Below, piece by piece: positions 9,000 through 18,403 of a stretch of 64,000 nucleotides of DNA. The DNA is taken from positions 124,001-188,000 of the forward strand of contig NZ_JACAOY010000002.1 of the NCBI RefSeq assembly GCF_013385985.1, given 5' to 3'. Within the stretch, counting starts at the first letter, position 1. Every line of letters starts with the position of its first letter. The notes under the pieces were generated by a model. The model searched no databases, had not been told where the DNA came from, and worked only from the letters and a program-made list of their open reading frames with translations. The translations under genes were made by a program, and so were the position numbers. This stretch comes from Pseudomonas sp. B6002. Lineage in GTDB: Bacteria > Pseudomonadota > Gammaproteobacteria > Pseudomonadales > Pseudomonadaceae.

Positions 9000-9899
9000 A
9001 TGCCTGTGCCCCACGTTGAAACCGTGAAAATCGACGAGCTGGACTGCTGGCGCATTCGCCACAACGGCGCTGAATTGATGATCGCCCAACAAGGCGCGCA
9101 TATCTTCAGTTACGGCCGCGAGGGCGAACAGCCGCTGATCTGGCCCAACCCTGAGGCAGTGTTCAAGCAGGGCAAAGGCATCCGTACTGGCGTACCGGTG
9201 TGCTGGCCGTGGTTCGGCGTGTTCGACCGCAACCCGCCCAGCGTGAAGGCCATGCGCCAAAGCGAACAGCCTGCCGGTGCCCACGGTTTTGTGCGCACGG
9301 CGCTCTGGGAATTGGCCGGAACCACACTCGAAGGCGAAGCACTGCGCGTGGACCTGGTGCTTCCAGTACCTGCAGGCGGTTTCCCGGGCTGGCCCCACAA
9401 GGTCGACCTGAACCTGAGCCTGCTGCTGGACGACCAACTGCACATCCGCCTGACCAGCCATAACCGTGGCACCGACACCGTGACCCTCAGCCAGGCACTG
9501 CACACCTACTTCGCCGTGAGCGACGTGCGCAATGTGCACGTCGAGGGGTTGGACGGTGGAACCTACATCGACACCGCCGACGGCTGGACCACCAAGCAAC
9601 AGGCTGGGCCCCTGCACTTCACCGCCGAGACTGATCGCATCTACCTCGACACCCCGGCGCAACTGAACATCGTCGACAAAGACTGGCAGCGCCGCATCCA
9701 GCTCACGGCCGAGGGGTCGACGTCCACCGTAATCTGGAACCCATGGACCGAGCGCGCCAAGGCGTTCGACGACATGGCCGATGATGGCTGGACGGGCATG
9801 CTGTGTATCGAGACGGCGAATGTGCTGGATGATGTGGTGACCTTGGCACCAGGCCAACACCACACCTTGGGCGTGAGCATCACCAGTATCGCGCTGTAA
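9000..9899 (+). CDS. D-hexose-6-phosphate mutarotase (YeaD-like)
   Basis: Aldose-1-epimerase superfamily protein predicted to interconvert alpha and beta anomers of glucose-6-phosphate. The 299-residue product carries 'GAHIFSY' near the N-terminus, 'IRTGVPVCWPWFG' (near 65), 'AHGFVRTALWEL' with a catalytic-region His (near 98), and 'VIWNPWTERAKAF.DM' and 'GWTGMLCIETAN' toward the end, the usual family signatures. The ATG at 9000 is chosen over the GTG at 8991 because AAAGAG lies about 8 bases upstream. Followed by a REP doublet. Confidence 0.92.
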   Translation: MPVPHVETVKIDELDCWRIRHNGAELMIAQQGAHIFSYGREGEQPLIWPNPEAVFKQGKGIRTGVPVCWPWFGVFDRNPPSVKAMRQSEQPAGAHGFVRTALWELAGTTLEGEALRVDLVLPVPAGGFPGWPHKVDLNLSLLLDDQLHIRLTSHNRGTDTVTLSQALHTYFAVSDVRNVHVEGLDGGTYIDTADGWTTKQQAGPLHFTAETDRIYLDTPAQLNIVDKDWQRRIQLTAEGSTSTVIWNPWTERAKAFDDMADDGWTGMLCIETANVLDDVVTLAPGQHHTLGVSITSIAL

Positions 9900-9909
9900 A
9901 CCCGATCCA

Positions 9910-10000
9910 AATGTGGGAGCTGGCTTGCCTGCGATAGCATCGCCTCGGCGACACTGATACACCGAGGTGCCTGCATCGCAGGCAAGCCAGCTCCCACATT
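9910..10000. repeat. REP doublet (REPIN), GTGGGAGC type
   Basis: AATGTGGGAGCTGGCTTGCC at the left is mirrored by GGCAAGCCAGCTCCCACATT at the right, with a second inner pairing GCGAT/ATCGC. It lies between the convergent mutarotase and DUF3299 genes and may serve as a bidirectional transcript end. Confidence 0.92.
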
Positions 10001-10015
10001 GATAGGTGTTGGGTT

Positions 10016-10552
10016 TTAGAGATCCGACTCCTTCACCACCCTCACCTTCCCCGCATCCAGCGCATACGCCGCGTCCGCCAGGTCGTTATTGACCTTCTCC
10101 ACCTTCAGTGTGCCCGTCACCCACAAAGGCGTGTAGATATCATCCAGCTTCAACCCTTTGGGGTAGCGCACCAGCACCAGCTGATTAGGCGGCGGTGGCG
10201 GCACGTGGATACAGGCGCCTGGGTACGGCACAAGGAAGAACAAGGTGCTGCGGCCCTTGGCGTCGGTTTCCAACGGCACCGGGTAACCGCCGATGCGGAT
10301 GTTCTTGCCGTTCATGGCAGCCACGGTCTTGGTGGAGTACATCACCGCCGGCAAGCCTTTGCTTTGCTTCAAGCCACCTTTGTCGGTGAACGTGCCTTGG
10401 GCTTCAGGGGAGTTGTGGTCGATCTCGGGCATGGCCTCGAGGGCTTTCTGATCCGACAGCGGCATCAGGTCGAGCCAGTCGGTTTCCGGCAGTTCGCCGG
10501 CGTGCGCCAGGCCAGAGCCCAGCAGGAGGAGAGTCAACAGAAGACGGCGCAT
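10016..10552 (-). CDS. DUF3299 family exported protein
   Basis: A 178-residue protein with a clear signal peptide (RRLLLTLLLLGSGLAHA, cleavage after about 18). The mature part carries the DUF3299 hallmark 'LVPYPGACIHVPPPPPNQLVLV' near 120, with the single Cys and poly-Pro stretch. Members are often near ABC export systems, but that is not so here and the role is unknown. The ATG at 10552 is preferred because the only upstream option is a TTG that would disrupt the signal peptide. Confidence 0.82.
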   Translation of the reverse strand: MRRLLLTLLLLGSGLAHAGELPETDWLDLMPLSDQKALEAMPEIDHNSPEAQGTFTDKGGLKQSKGLPAVMYSTKTVAAMNGKNIRIGGYPVPLETDAKGRSTLFFLVPYPGACIHVPPPPPNQLVLVRYPKGLKLDDIYTPLWVTGTLKVEKVNNDLADAAYALDAGKVRVVKESDL

Positions 10553-10587
10553 GGAGAGGCTCGACAAATACAGGTGGCGAGCATTCT

Positions 10588-10618
10588 AGCCCTCTGCGCC
10601 TGCGCAGCGCAGAGGGCT
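10588..10618. terminator. Hairpin between GlsB-like and DUF3299 genes
   Basis: Perfect 12-bp inverted repeat AGCCCTCTGCGC / GCGCAGAGGGCT with a 7-base loop, immediately after the GlsB-like gene. No U-tract follows on the minus strand, so termination is uncertain. It could instead stabilise the 3' end of that mRNA. Confidence 0.5.
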
Positions 10619-10630
10619 TTGTCGCTTAGA

Positions 10631-10876
10631 TCATTTCTTTTTGATCAGGCCGTAGATCACCAGCAGCACGATGGCGCCGATCAGTGCGCCGATGAAGCCT
10701 GCACCCTGGCCCGCCTGGTAGATACCCAGCGCCTGGCCACCGTAGGTGGCGACCAGGGAACCGGCGATACCCAGCAGGATGGTCATGATCCAGCCCATGC
10801 TGTCGTCGCCTGGCTTGAGGAAACGCGCCAGCAGGCCGACGATCAGGCCGATAAAGATGGTTCCGATGATACCCAT
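10631..10876 (-). CDS. GlsB/YeaQ/YmgE family stress-response membrane protein
   Basis: An 81-residue, almost wholly hydrophobic inner-membrane protein: 'MGIIGTIFIGLIVGLLARFLKP' forms helix 1, 'MGWIMTILLGIAGSLVATYGGQ' helix 2 and 'GFIGALIGAIVLLVIYGLIKKK' helix 3, the standard transglycosylase-associated (DUF/PF04226) small-protein pattern. The start at 10876 removes a 28-residue upstream extension that shows no homology pattern. Members of this family are often induced by stress; no regulator site was identified here. Confidence 0.9.
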   Translation of the reverse strand: MGIIGTIFIGLIVGLLARFLKPGDDSMGWIMTILLGIAGSLVATYGGQALGIYQAGQGAGFIGALIGAIVLLVIYGLIKKK

Positions 10877-10980
10877 GGCATTTCCCTCTGAATGAAGTGA
10901 GCTACACGAAAGCCTAGTCAGACTTTGGCGTCCTGCAATCAGAGAGACGACGGTCACCAATGGTTCCCGTCGGACTTGGC

Positions 10981-12066
10981 TTATTGCTCGGCGATCAGCG
11001 CTTCAACCTTGAGGATCTGCGCCTGCAACGTCGCACGGTCCTTGCAACGCAGGTTGGCGTGACCCACCTTGCGCCCGGCCTTGAAGGCCTTGCCGTAGTG
11101 ATGCAGGTGGCAGTCGTCGATGGCGATGACTTTTTCCACCGCAGGCACGGTGCCGATGAAGTTGAGCATGGCGCTCTCGCCCACCTTGGCCGTGGAACCC
11201 AACGGCAAGCCCGCAACCGCCCGCAGGTGGTTTTCGAACTGGCTGCACTCGGCGCCTTCGGTGGTCCAGTGCCCGGAGTTGTGCACACGCGGGGCGATTT
11301 CGTTGGCCTTGAGGCCACCGTCGACTTCAAAGAACTCGAACGCCATCACACCGACATAATCCAGCTGCTTGAGCACACGGCTGGAGTAGTCTTCGGCCAG
11401 GGCCTGCAGCGGATGGTCGGTGCTGGCCACGGACAGCTTGAGGATGCCGCTGTCGTGGGTGTTGTGCACCAACGGGTAGAAGCGGGTTTCGCCATCCCGG
11501 GCACGCACGGCGATCAGCGAGACTTCACCGGTGAACGGCACGAAGCCTTCCAGCAGGCAGGCAACGCTGCCCAACTCGGCGAAGGTACCGACCACATCAG
11601 CCGCGGTGCGCAGGACTTTCTGGCCCTTGCCGTCGTAACCCAGGGTGCGGGTTTTCAGCACGGCCGGCAGGCCGATACTGGCAACGGCCGCGTCCAGGTC
11701 TGCCTGGGACTGGATATCGGCGAAGGCCGGGGTCGGAATGCCCAGGTCCTTGAACATGCTTTTCTCGAACCAGCGGTCGCGGGCAATGCGCAAGGCTTCG
11801 GCGCTCGGGTACACCGGCACGAACTGCGACAGGAAGGCTACGGTTTCAGCCGGGACGCTTTCGAACTCGAAGGTCACCAGGTCGACTTCGTCGGCCAGCT
11901 GGCGCAGGTGGTCCGGGTCGCTGTAGTCAGCACGCAGATGTTCACCCAGGGCGGCCGCACAGGCGTCCGGCGCCGGGTCCAGGAAAGCGAAGTTCATCCC
12001 CAGCGGGGTTCCCGCCAGGGCCAGCATACGACCCAGTTGGCCGCCACCGATTACACCGATTTTCAT
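10981..12066 (-). CDS. purK: 5-(carboxyamino)imidazole ribonucleotide synthase PurK
   Basis: ATP-grasp enzyme converting AIR, bicarbonate and ATP to N5-CAIR in purine synthesis. The 361-residue product begins 'MKIGVIGGGQLGRMLALAG' and has the ATP-grasp core 'LKTRTLGYDGKGQ' (near 145) and 'FEFFEVDGGLKANEIAPRVHNSGHWT' (near 255-280), all diagnostic of PurK. The ATG at 12066 is chosen because TGAGG lies 9 bases upstream. It follows purE with an 11-base gap, so PurE and PurK, consecutive enzymes, are made from one transcript. Confidence 0.96.
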   Translation of the reverse strand: MKIGVIGGGQLGRMLALAGTPLGMNFAFLDPAPDACAAALGEHLRADYSDPDHLRQLADEVDLVTFEFESVPAETVAFLSQFVPVYPSAEALRIARDRWFEKSMFKDLGIPTPAFADIQSQADLDAAVASIGLPAVLKTRTLGYDGKGQKVLRTAADVVGTFAELGSVACLLEGFVPFTGEVSLIAVRARDGETRFYPLVHNTHDSGILKLSVASTDHPLQALAEDYSSRVLKQLDYVGVMAFEFFEVDGGLKANEIAPRVHNSGHWTTEGAECSQFENHLRAVAGLPLGSTAKVGESAMLNFIGTVPAVEKVIAIDDCHLHHYGKAFKAGRKVGHANLRCKDRATLQAQILKVEALIAEQ

Positions 12067-12077
12067 CGTCAACAACC

Positions 12078-12569
12078 TCAGGCGATGCGTGGGTCTGGAT
12101 TGTCCAGCACGCTGTCTGTCTGCTCAGCACGGAATTTTTTCAGCACCGCATGGAACTGCGGGTGCTTGGCGCCCAGGATGCTGGCGGACAACAACGCGGC
12201 ATTGATCGCGCCCGCTTTGCCGATTGCCAGGGTGGCCACCGGGATACCGGCCGGCATCTGCACGATGGACAACAGCGAGTCCACGCCCGAGAGCATTGCC
12301 GACTGCACCGGCACGCCGAGTACCGGCAGATGGGTCTTGGCCGCACACATGCCCGGCAGGTGCGCCGCACCACCGGCACCGGCGATGATCACCTCGATGC
12401 CACGGGATTCTGCTTCATCGGCATACTGGAACAGCAGATCCGGGGTGCGGTGGGCAGAGACCACTTTCACTTCATACGGAATGCCGAGTTTTTCCAGCAT
12501 ATCGGCGGTGTGGCTAAGGGTGGACCAATCGGACTTGGAGCCCATGATCACGCCAACCAATGCACTCAT
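12078..12569 (-). CDS. purE: N5-carboxyaminoimidazole ribonucleotide mutase PurE
   Basis: Converts N5-CAIR to CAIR in de novo purine synthesis. The 163-residue product has the family start '[14 protein letters not shown]' and the substrate-binding 'SAHRTPD', '[12 protein letters not shown]' and 'PVLGVPV' motifs. First gene of purEK. An intrinsic-terminator-like hairpin lies in its 5' leader, which suggests control by attenuation (see separate feature). Confidence 0.97.
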   Translation of the reverse strand: MSALVGVIMGSKSDWSTLSHTADMLEKLGIPYEVKVVSAHRTPDLLFQYADEAESRGIEVIIAGAGGAAHLPGMCAAKTHLPVLGVPVQSAMLSGVDSLLSIVQMPAGIPVATLAIGKAGAINAALLSASILGAKHPQFHAVLKKFRAEQTDSVLDNPDPRIA

Positions 12570-12607
12570 CGTCGTGCCTCTTCTCTCTGGGCGCCCGCAG
12601 GCGCGTC

Positions 12608-12693
12608 AAAAAACAACAAGCCACGCGGGAAATCCGGCGTGGCTTGTTGTACGAAATTTGGCCGGTTGGACCGGCCGAAGGCCGCGCAGTATA
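12608..12693 (-). promoter_or_regulatory. purE leader: -10 element, two hairpins, attenuator-like terminator
   Basis: On the minus strand a -10-like TATACT (12693-12688) would give a start near 12680 and a leader of about 110 nt. The leader contains a GGCCGGT-TGG-ACCGGCC type hairpin (12676-12660), then a perfect 14-bp stem (12650-12637 with 12626-12613, 10-base loop) followed at once by six U (12613-12608). The Shine-Dalgarno AAGAGG comes after it. A terminator between promoter and start codon is the layout of an attenuator. It could alternatively be the terminator of the upstream lysR gene, but about 230 bases and a REP doublet intervene. Confidence 0.6.
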
Positions 12694-12793
12694 CCGTAAT
12701 AATCAAGATAAACAGCCCCTGGCATGACCATCTGTCTAGCGGGGCAAAGTGGCGGTTTTATTGACTCAAGAGTCAGTCAAAACACCCTAAAAC

Positions 12794-12884
12794 CTGTAGG
12801 AGCCGGCTTGCCAGCGATAGCGGTGGATCAGTGACACAAATGCTGCCGGACAAACCGCGATCGCCGGCAAGCCGGCTCCTACAG
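12794..12884. repeat. REP doublet (REPIN), GTAGGAGCC type
   Basis: CTGTAGGAGCCGGCTTGCC at the left is mirrored by GGCAAGCCGGCTCCTACAG at the right. It abuts the stop codon of the HypT-like lysR gene with no gap. Confidence 0.92.
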
Positions 12885-13796
12885 TTAACTGCGTTCGGCG
12901 GCCGCCCCACCTTCCAACTTGCGCCACAACAACCGCACATTCGCCTTGCGCACCAGCGCACAGCGATACAGGCGAATCTCCAGCGGCACGTGCCATTGCG
13001 GGCCGCCGCACACCACCAATTCACCACGCGCCAATTCAGCCCGCACACTCAACTGCGGCACCCAGGCGATGCCCAGGCCTTCCAGCGCCATGCTCTTGAG
13101 GCTGTCGGCCATGGCGGTTTCGTACACGGTGGTGAAGCGCAGGGCGCGCTGGCGCAGCAGCAAGTGCACCGAACGGCCAAGGAACGCGCCTGCGCTGTAC
13201 GCCAGCAACGGCACGCTGCCTTCGCCTTCCAGATCGAACAACGGCTTGCCCTCGGCATCGGCGGCACACACCGGAAGCATTTCAGTATTGCCCAAGTGCA
13301 GCGAAGGGAAAATCTCGGCATCCATCTGCATGGCTGCATCAGGGTCGTAGAACGCCAGCATCAGGTCGCAACCGCCTTCACGCAGGGCGTGTACCGCGTC
13401 GCCCACGTTAGTCGCCACCAGCCGTGTGGCGATGTTCAAGCCTTCGTTGCGCAGTTGTGCAATCCAGCGCGGGAAGAAGCCCAACGCAAGGGAGTGAGCA
13501 GCAGCCACTTGCATGACCTCGCCCTGCCCGCCTTCCAGATGGTGCAAATGGCGCAGCACTTCACCCAGCTGTTCGACCACGGTACGCGCCGTCACCAGGA
13601 ACAATTGCCCCGCCGCCGTCAGCTCGACCGGTGTGCGCGAGCGGTTGACCAGCGTCAGGCCCAACGCCGCCTCCAGGCTACGGATACGGCGACTGAACGC
13701 CGGCTGGGTTACAAAGCGCCGTTCCGCCGCCTGGGAAAAACTGCGCGTCGCCGCCAAGGCGCTGAAGTCTTCCAGCCATTTGCTCTCAAGGTTCAT
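12885..13796 (-). CDS. LysR-type regulator, HypT (YjiE)-like
   Basis: A 303-residue LTTR with an N-terminal winged HTH (about 3-62; 'SFSQAAERRFVTQPAFSRRIRSLE') and a C-terminal effector domain. The sequence pattern 'LESKWLEDF..LA..RSFSQAA', 'VMQVAAAHSLALGFFP' and 'LEGLGIAWVPQ' resembles the hypochlorite-responsive HypT group rather than generic LysR proteins. The ATG at 13796 follows GGGAGGAAGTG, a strong Shine-Dalgarno. It is divergent from aspA, with an LTTR palindrome between them, so control of aspA and of itself is the natural inference. Confidence 0.87.
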   Translation of the reverse strand: MNLESKWLEDFSALAATRSFSQAAERRFVTQPAFSRRIRSLEAALGLTLVNRSRTPVELTAAGQLFLVTARTVVEQLGEVLRHLHHLEGGQGEVMQVAAAHSLALGFFPRWIAQLRNEGLNIATRLVATNVGDAVHALREGGCDLMLAFYDPDAAMQMDAEIFPSLHLGNTEMLPVCAADAEGKPLFDLEGEGSVPLLAYSAGAFLGRSVHLLLRQRALRFTTVYETAMADSLKSMALEGLGIAWVPQLSVRAELARGELVVCGGPQWHVPLEIRLYRCALVRKANVRLLWRKLEGGAAAERS

Positions 13797-13865
13797 CACT
13801 TCCTCCCGCAGGTACGCACCATTTTGGCACACACGCCCGCCATGATAACCGGGTCACACGCACAT

Positions 13866-13882
13866 TATGCCGTTTGTGCATA
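13866..13882. promoter_or_regulatory. LysR-type operator between lysR and aspA
   Basis: TATGC-N7-GCATA, a perfect interrupted palindrome that contains the T-N11-A core (T at 13868, A at 13880) typical of LTTR sites. It lies about 70 bases upstream of the lysR start and about 100 bases upstream of aspA. Confidence 0.65.
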
Positions 13883-13978
13883 GGTTAGTGCTTAACAGCA
13901 TTGGCCCAAAAACTTCTACAAGCCTAGCATTCGCAGCGTTCCGGCCAGTTCCGGGTCCATATCGAGATGATTTCCGTC

Positions 13979-15403
<1,425 letters not shown>

Positions 15404-15457
15404 GCGTTTGTTGCACCGCTCACCAGGTTGAGGGACTAGACACCTCTCACCTTTTGA

Positions 15458-15492
15458 GGGCCTGAAGGCTCGTTCTTCAGGCCCTTTTTTTT
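15458..15492 (+). terminator. Intrinsic terminator of aspA
   Basis: Perfect 10-bp stem GGGCCTGAAG / CTTCAGGCCC with a 7-base loop, followed by an unbroken run of eight T. Confidence 0.95.
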
Positions 15493-15612
15493 GCCTCAAG
15501 GTTGTGAAATGACGCTTATAAAAAATCCAATATCGCCCTGCAAACCCACTCCCCCCGCCACAGCTCGGCTGAAACCTTTAATCGCCCCGTGCAGACGGAT
15601 CACGCTCGCCTA

Positions 15613-15796
15613 GGTATAGTGCCGCCCCTCTTCGCGCCTGCGGCCGTCGGTAACGAGGCCCGGACACAACGCGAAAGCGCATGAATAACAACACCCGCAA
15701 AAGGATTGGGGTCCAAGCGTCGTGCACTGCCTGGTGCTGAGCGATGCGTCGGACCGTCCTGCGTTTGCCATTAGAAAAATCAGCGAGGAACACTCC
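15613..15796 (+). promoter_or_regulatory. Promoter and long leader of the AGCS symporter gene
   Basis: A -10-like TATAGT lies near 15613-15618, which implies a leader of about 170 nt before the ATG at 15797. A short frame in it (ATG at 15680, 19 codons, MNNNTRKRIGVQASCTAWC) could be a leader peptide, but it has no clear Shine-Dalgarno. I looked for a glycine riboswitch, common before this transporter family, and did not see its conserved core. Confidence 0.4.
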
Positions 15797-17242
15797 ATGC
15801 TCGAAGTCATCAACGACTTCCTCTCAGGGAAAGTACTGATCGTGCTCATTGTCGGGCTCGGCGGTTATTTCACGATTCGCTCGCGTTTCGTACAGCTGCG
15901 TCACTTTTTCCACATGTTCTCGGTGTTTCGCGACAGCCTGAAGAACAGCTCCGACCAACTCAGCTCGTTCCAGGCGCTGATGCTCAGCCTGGCTGGCCGT
16001 GTAGGTGCGGGTAACATCGCCGGTGTCGGCATTGCCGTGACCCTGGGTGGCCCGGGTGCCGTGTTCTGGATGTGGGTCACCGCGTTGGTGGGCATGTCGT
16101 CGAGCTTTATCGAGTGCTCCCTCGGCCAGCTGTACAAGCGCACCGATGCCGAAGGCACCTTCCGTGGCGGCCCGGCGTATTACATCCAGCACGGCCTGCA
16201 AAAACGCTGGTTGGGTATGGTCATTGCGTTCCTGTTGCTGGTGACCTTCGGTTTCGCCTTCAACGGCCTGCAAGCCCACGCCGTGACCCACTCCCTGAAC
16301 AGCGCCTTTGGCCTGGACACCACCTACACCGGCCTGGCCCTGGCCGTGTTGCTGGGCATGGTATTCATCGGCGGGATCAAGCGTATCGCCTCGATCGCCG
16401 ACCTGCTGGTGCCGGTCAAGACCCTGATCTACATCGCGGTGACCCTGTACGTGATCGTGCTGCAGTTCGACCACGTGCCGGCCATGCTCGCGACCATCGT
16501 CAAGAGCGCCTTCGGCCTCGACCAGGCCTTCGGTGGCCTGGTCGGCAGCGCGATCATCATGGGTGTGAAGCGCGGCGTGTTCGCCAACGAAGCCGGCCTG
16601 GGCAGTGCGCCTAACGTGGCCGCAGTCGCTTCCGTAGAACACCCGATCGCCCAAGGCGTGGTCCAGGCGTTCAGCGTGTTCCTCGACACCTTCGTGATCT
16701 GCACCTGCACCGCGCTGCTGATCCTGCTCTCCGGTTTCTACACCCCAGGCTTCGAAGGCGACGGCATTGCCCTGACCCAGAACTCCCTGGCCGCTGTAGT
16801 CGGTGACTGGGGCCGCATGTTCATCTCCGTGGCCCTGGCGTTGTTCGTGTTCACCTCGATCATGTACAACTACTACCTGGGCGAGAGCAACCTGCGTTTC
16901 CTGGTTGGCAACAACCGCAAGATGCTGATGGCCTACCGTGCAGTGGTGCTGGCGCTGATTTTCTGGGGCTCGATCGAGAACCTGAGCACCGTGTTCGCGT
17001 TCGCCGACATCACTATGACGATGCTCGCATTCGTCAACCTGTTCGCCCTGGCGTTCCTGTTCAAGATTGCCATGCGTATCCTGAACGACTACGACAACCA
17101 GCGTGCAGCGGGTATCAAGACCCCGGTGTTCGACTCCAGCCAGTTCTCTGACCTGGATCTGGACCTGAAGGCCTGGCCGGCCAACCCGGTGAAACCGCAA
17201 GCGGCCCCCTCGGCTGAACTGAACGCTCAAGCGCAACGCTAA
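15797..17242 (+). CDS. Sodium:alanine/glycine symporter, AGCS family
   Basis: Na+-coupled uptake of small neutral amino acids across the inner membrane. The 481-residue product shows the family's multi-helix profile and signatures 'SLAGRVGAGNIAGVGIAVTLGGPGAVFWMW' (near 60-90), 'GVKRGVFANEAGLGSAPNVAA' (near 260) and 'YYLGESNLRF' (near 355). The ATG at 15797 follows GAGGAAC and removes an unrelated 25-residue extension. A terminator follows, but the asparaginase gene begins only 76 bases later on the same strand. Confidence 0.92.
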   Translation: MLEVINDFLSGKVLIVLIVGLGGYFTIRSRFVQLRHFFHMFSVFRDSLKNSSDQLSSFQALMLSLAGRVGAGNIAGVGIAVTLGGPGAVFWMWVTALVGMSSSFIECSLGQLYKRTDAEGTFRGGPAYYIQHGLQKRWLGMVIAFLLLVTFGFAFNGLQAHAVTHSLNSAFGLDTTYTGLALAVLLGMVFIGGIKRIASIADLLVPVKTLIYIAVTLYVIVLQFDHVPAMLATIVKSAFGLDQAFGGLVGSAIIMGVKRGVFANEAGLGSAPNVAAVASVEHPIAQGVVQAFSVFLDTFVICTCTALLILLSGFYTPGFEGDGIALTQNSLAAVVGDWGRMFISVALALFVFTSIMYNYYLGESNLRFLVGNNRKMLMAYRAVVLALIFWGSIENLSTVFAFADITMTMLAFVNLFALAFLFKIAMRILNDYDNQRAAGIKTPVFDSSQFSDLDLDLKAWPANPVKPQAAPSAELNAQAQR

Positions 17243-17257
17243 GCGTAGATAGATGAC

Positions 17258-17302
17258 ACGCCGCCCGGCCTTGGGCATGCTCTGGGCCCGGCGGCGTTTT
17301 TC
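17258..17302 (+). terminator. Intrinsic terminator after the AGCS symporter gene
   Basis: Arms ACGCCGCC (17258-17265) and GGCGGCGT (17290-17297), extended inward by further GC pairing, followed by TTTTTC. It separates the symporter from ansA. Confidence 0.85.
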
Positions 17303-17318
17303 GTTCAGGAGAATCTCA

Positions 17319-18296
17319 ATGTCAGCATCCAATAACGTCATGGTGCTCTACACCGGCGGCACCATCGGCATGCAGGCCAGCGCCAACGGCCTGGCCCCCG
17401 CATCCGGTTTCGAAGCGCGCATGCGCGAACAGCTTGCCGGCCAGCCACTGCCCACCTGGCGTTTCCAGGAAATGACCCCGCTGATCGACAGCGCCAACAT
17501 GACGCCCGCGTATTGGCAGCGCCTGCGCATCGCCGTGATCGACGCGGTGGACCAAGGCTGCGATGGCGTGCTGATCCTGCACGGCACCGACACGCTGGCT
17601 TACAGCGCGGCGGCCATGAGCTTTCAACTGTTGGGCTTGCCGGCACCGGTGGTGTTCACCGGTTCCATGTTGCCGGCCGGCGTGCCGGACAGCGATGCGT
17701 GGGAAAACGTCAGTGGCGCCTTGCAGGCACTGGGCACGGGCCTGACGCCGGGTGTGCACCTGCATTTCCACGGCGCAATGATCGCGCCGACCCGCTGCGC
17801 GAAGATCCGCAGTTTCGGCCGCAACCCGTTCGCGGCGCTGAATCGCCAAGGCGGTGCAGCCCGTGCAGACACCCTTCCCCAGATTCTGGACTATCGCCTG
17901 CCCAAAGCCCTGGTCACCGTCGGCGTACTGCCGCTGGTGCCGGGTATTGGCGCTGCGCAGTTGGACGCCATGATCGGCAGCGGCATCCAGGGCCTGATTC
18001 TTGAATGCTTCGGCAGCGGCACCGGCCCGAGTGACAATGCGGGCTTTCTCGCCAGCCTCCAGCTCGCCCAGGAGCACGGCATTGTGGTAGTGGCGATCAC
18101 CCAATGCCATGAGGGCGGTGTGGAGCTGGATGTCTATGAGGCCGGCAGCCGCCTGCGCCGCGTCGGTGTGCTGTCCGGTGGTGGCATGACCCGCGAGGCG
18201 GCGTTCGGCAAGCTCAATGCGCTGCTCGGCAGCGGGCTCGACACTCAGGAAGTACGGCGTCTGGTGGAGCTGGACCTGTGCGGCGAGTTGCAGTGA
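17319..18296 (+). CDS. ansA: L-asparaginase (AnsA-like)
   Basis: Hydrolyses L-asparagine to aspartate and ammonia. The 325-residue product has both catalytic Thr motifs of the family: 'VLYTGGTIGM' (near 9-18) and 'LHGTDTLAYSA' (near 87-97), plus 'GSMLP' and 'QCHEGGV'. No signal peptide is present, which points to a cytoplasmic type I enzyme rather than the periplasmic type II. The ATG at 17319 follows AGGAGA. Its product aspartate is the substrate of the nearby aspA. Confidence 0.92.
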   Translation: MSASNNVMVLYTGGTIGMQASANGLAPASGFEARMREQLAGQPLPTWRFQEMTPLIDSANMTPAYWQRLRIAVIDAVDQGCDGVLILHGTDTLAYSAAAMSFQLLGLPAPVVFTGSMLPAGVPDSDAWENVSGALQALGTGLTPGVHLHFHGAMIAPTRCAKIRSFGRNPFAALNRQGGAARADTLPQILDYRLPKALVTVGVLPLVPGIGAAQLDAMIGSGIQGLILECFGSGTGPSDNAGFLASLQLAQEHGIVVVAITQCHEGGVELDVYEAGSRLRRVGVLSGGGMTREAAFGKLNALLGSGLDTQEVRRLVELDLCGELQ

Positions 18297-18332
18297 ATAC
18301 CCGCCTTACATAAGCACCACCGCACCCGGTTC

Positions 18333-18403
18333 GACGCTTCCTAGCATGGCAACGCCCAGGTTTTTACTGGGCCTGTTGCCATTCTTTCGTGCAAGGAAGC
18401 GTC
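18333..18403 (+). promoter_or_regulatory. Long hairpin sequestering the ribosome-binding site of the DUF6543 gene
   Basis: Outer stem GACGCTTCCT (18333-18342) pairs perfectly with AGGAAGCGTC (18394-18403), which contains the AGGAAG Shine-Dalgarno and ends one base before the ATG at 18404. Inside it, ATGGCAAC-GCCCAG pairs with CTGGGC-(CT)-GTTGCCAT (18346-18382), an inner hairpin followed by ATTCTTTC that may also act as the ansA terminator. If transcribed as one RNA, translation of the downstream gene would be blocked until the outer stem opens. Confidence 0.7.

Noticed and set aside
15613-15796. Glycine riboswitch before the AGCS symporter
   Set aside because: The conserved aptamer core was not found in the leader.
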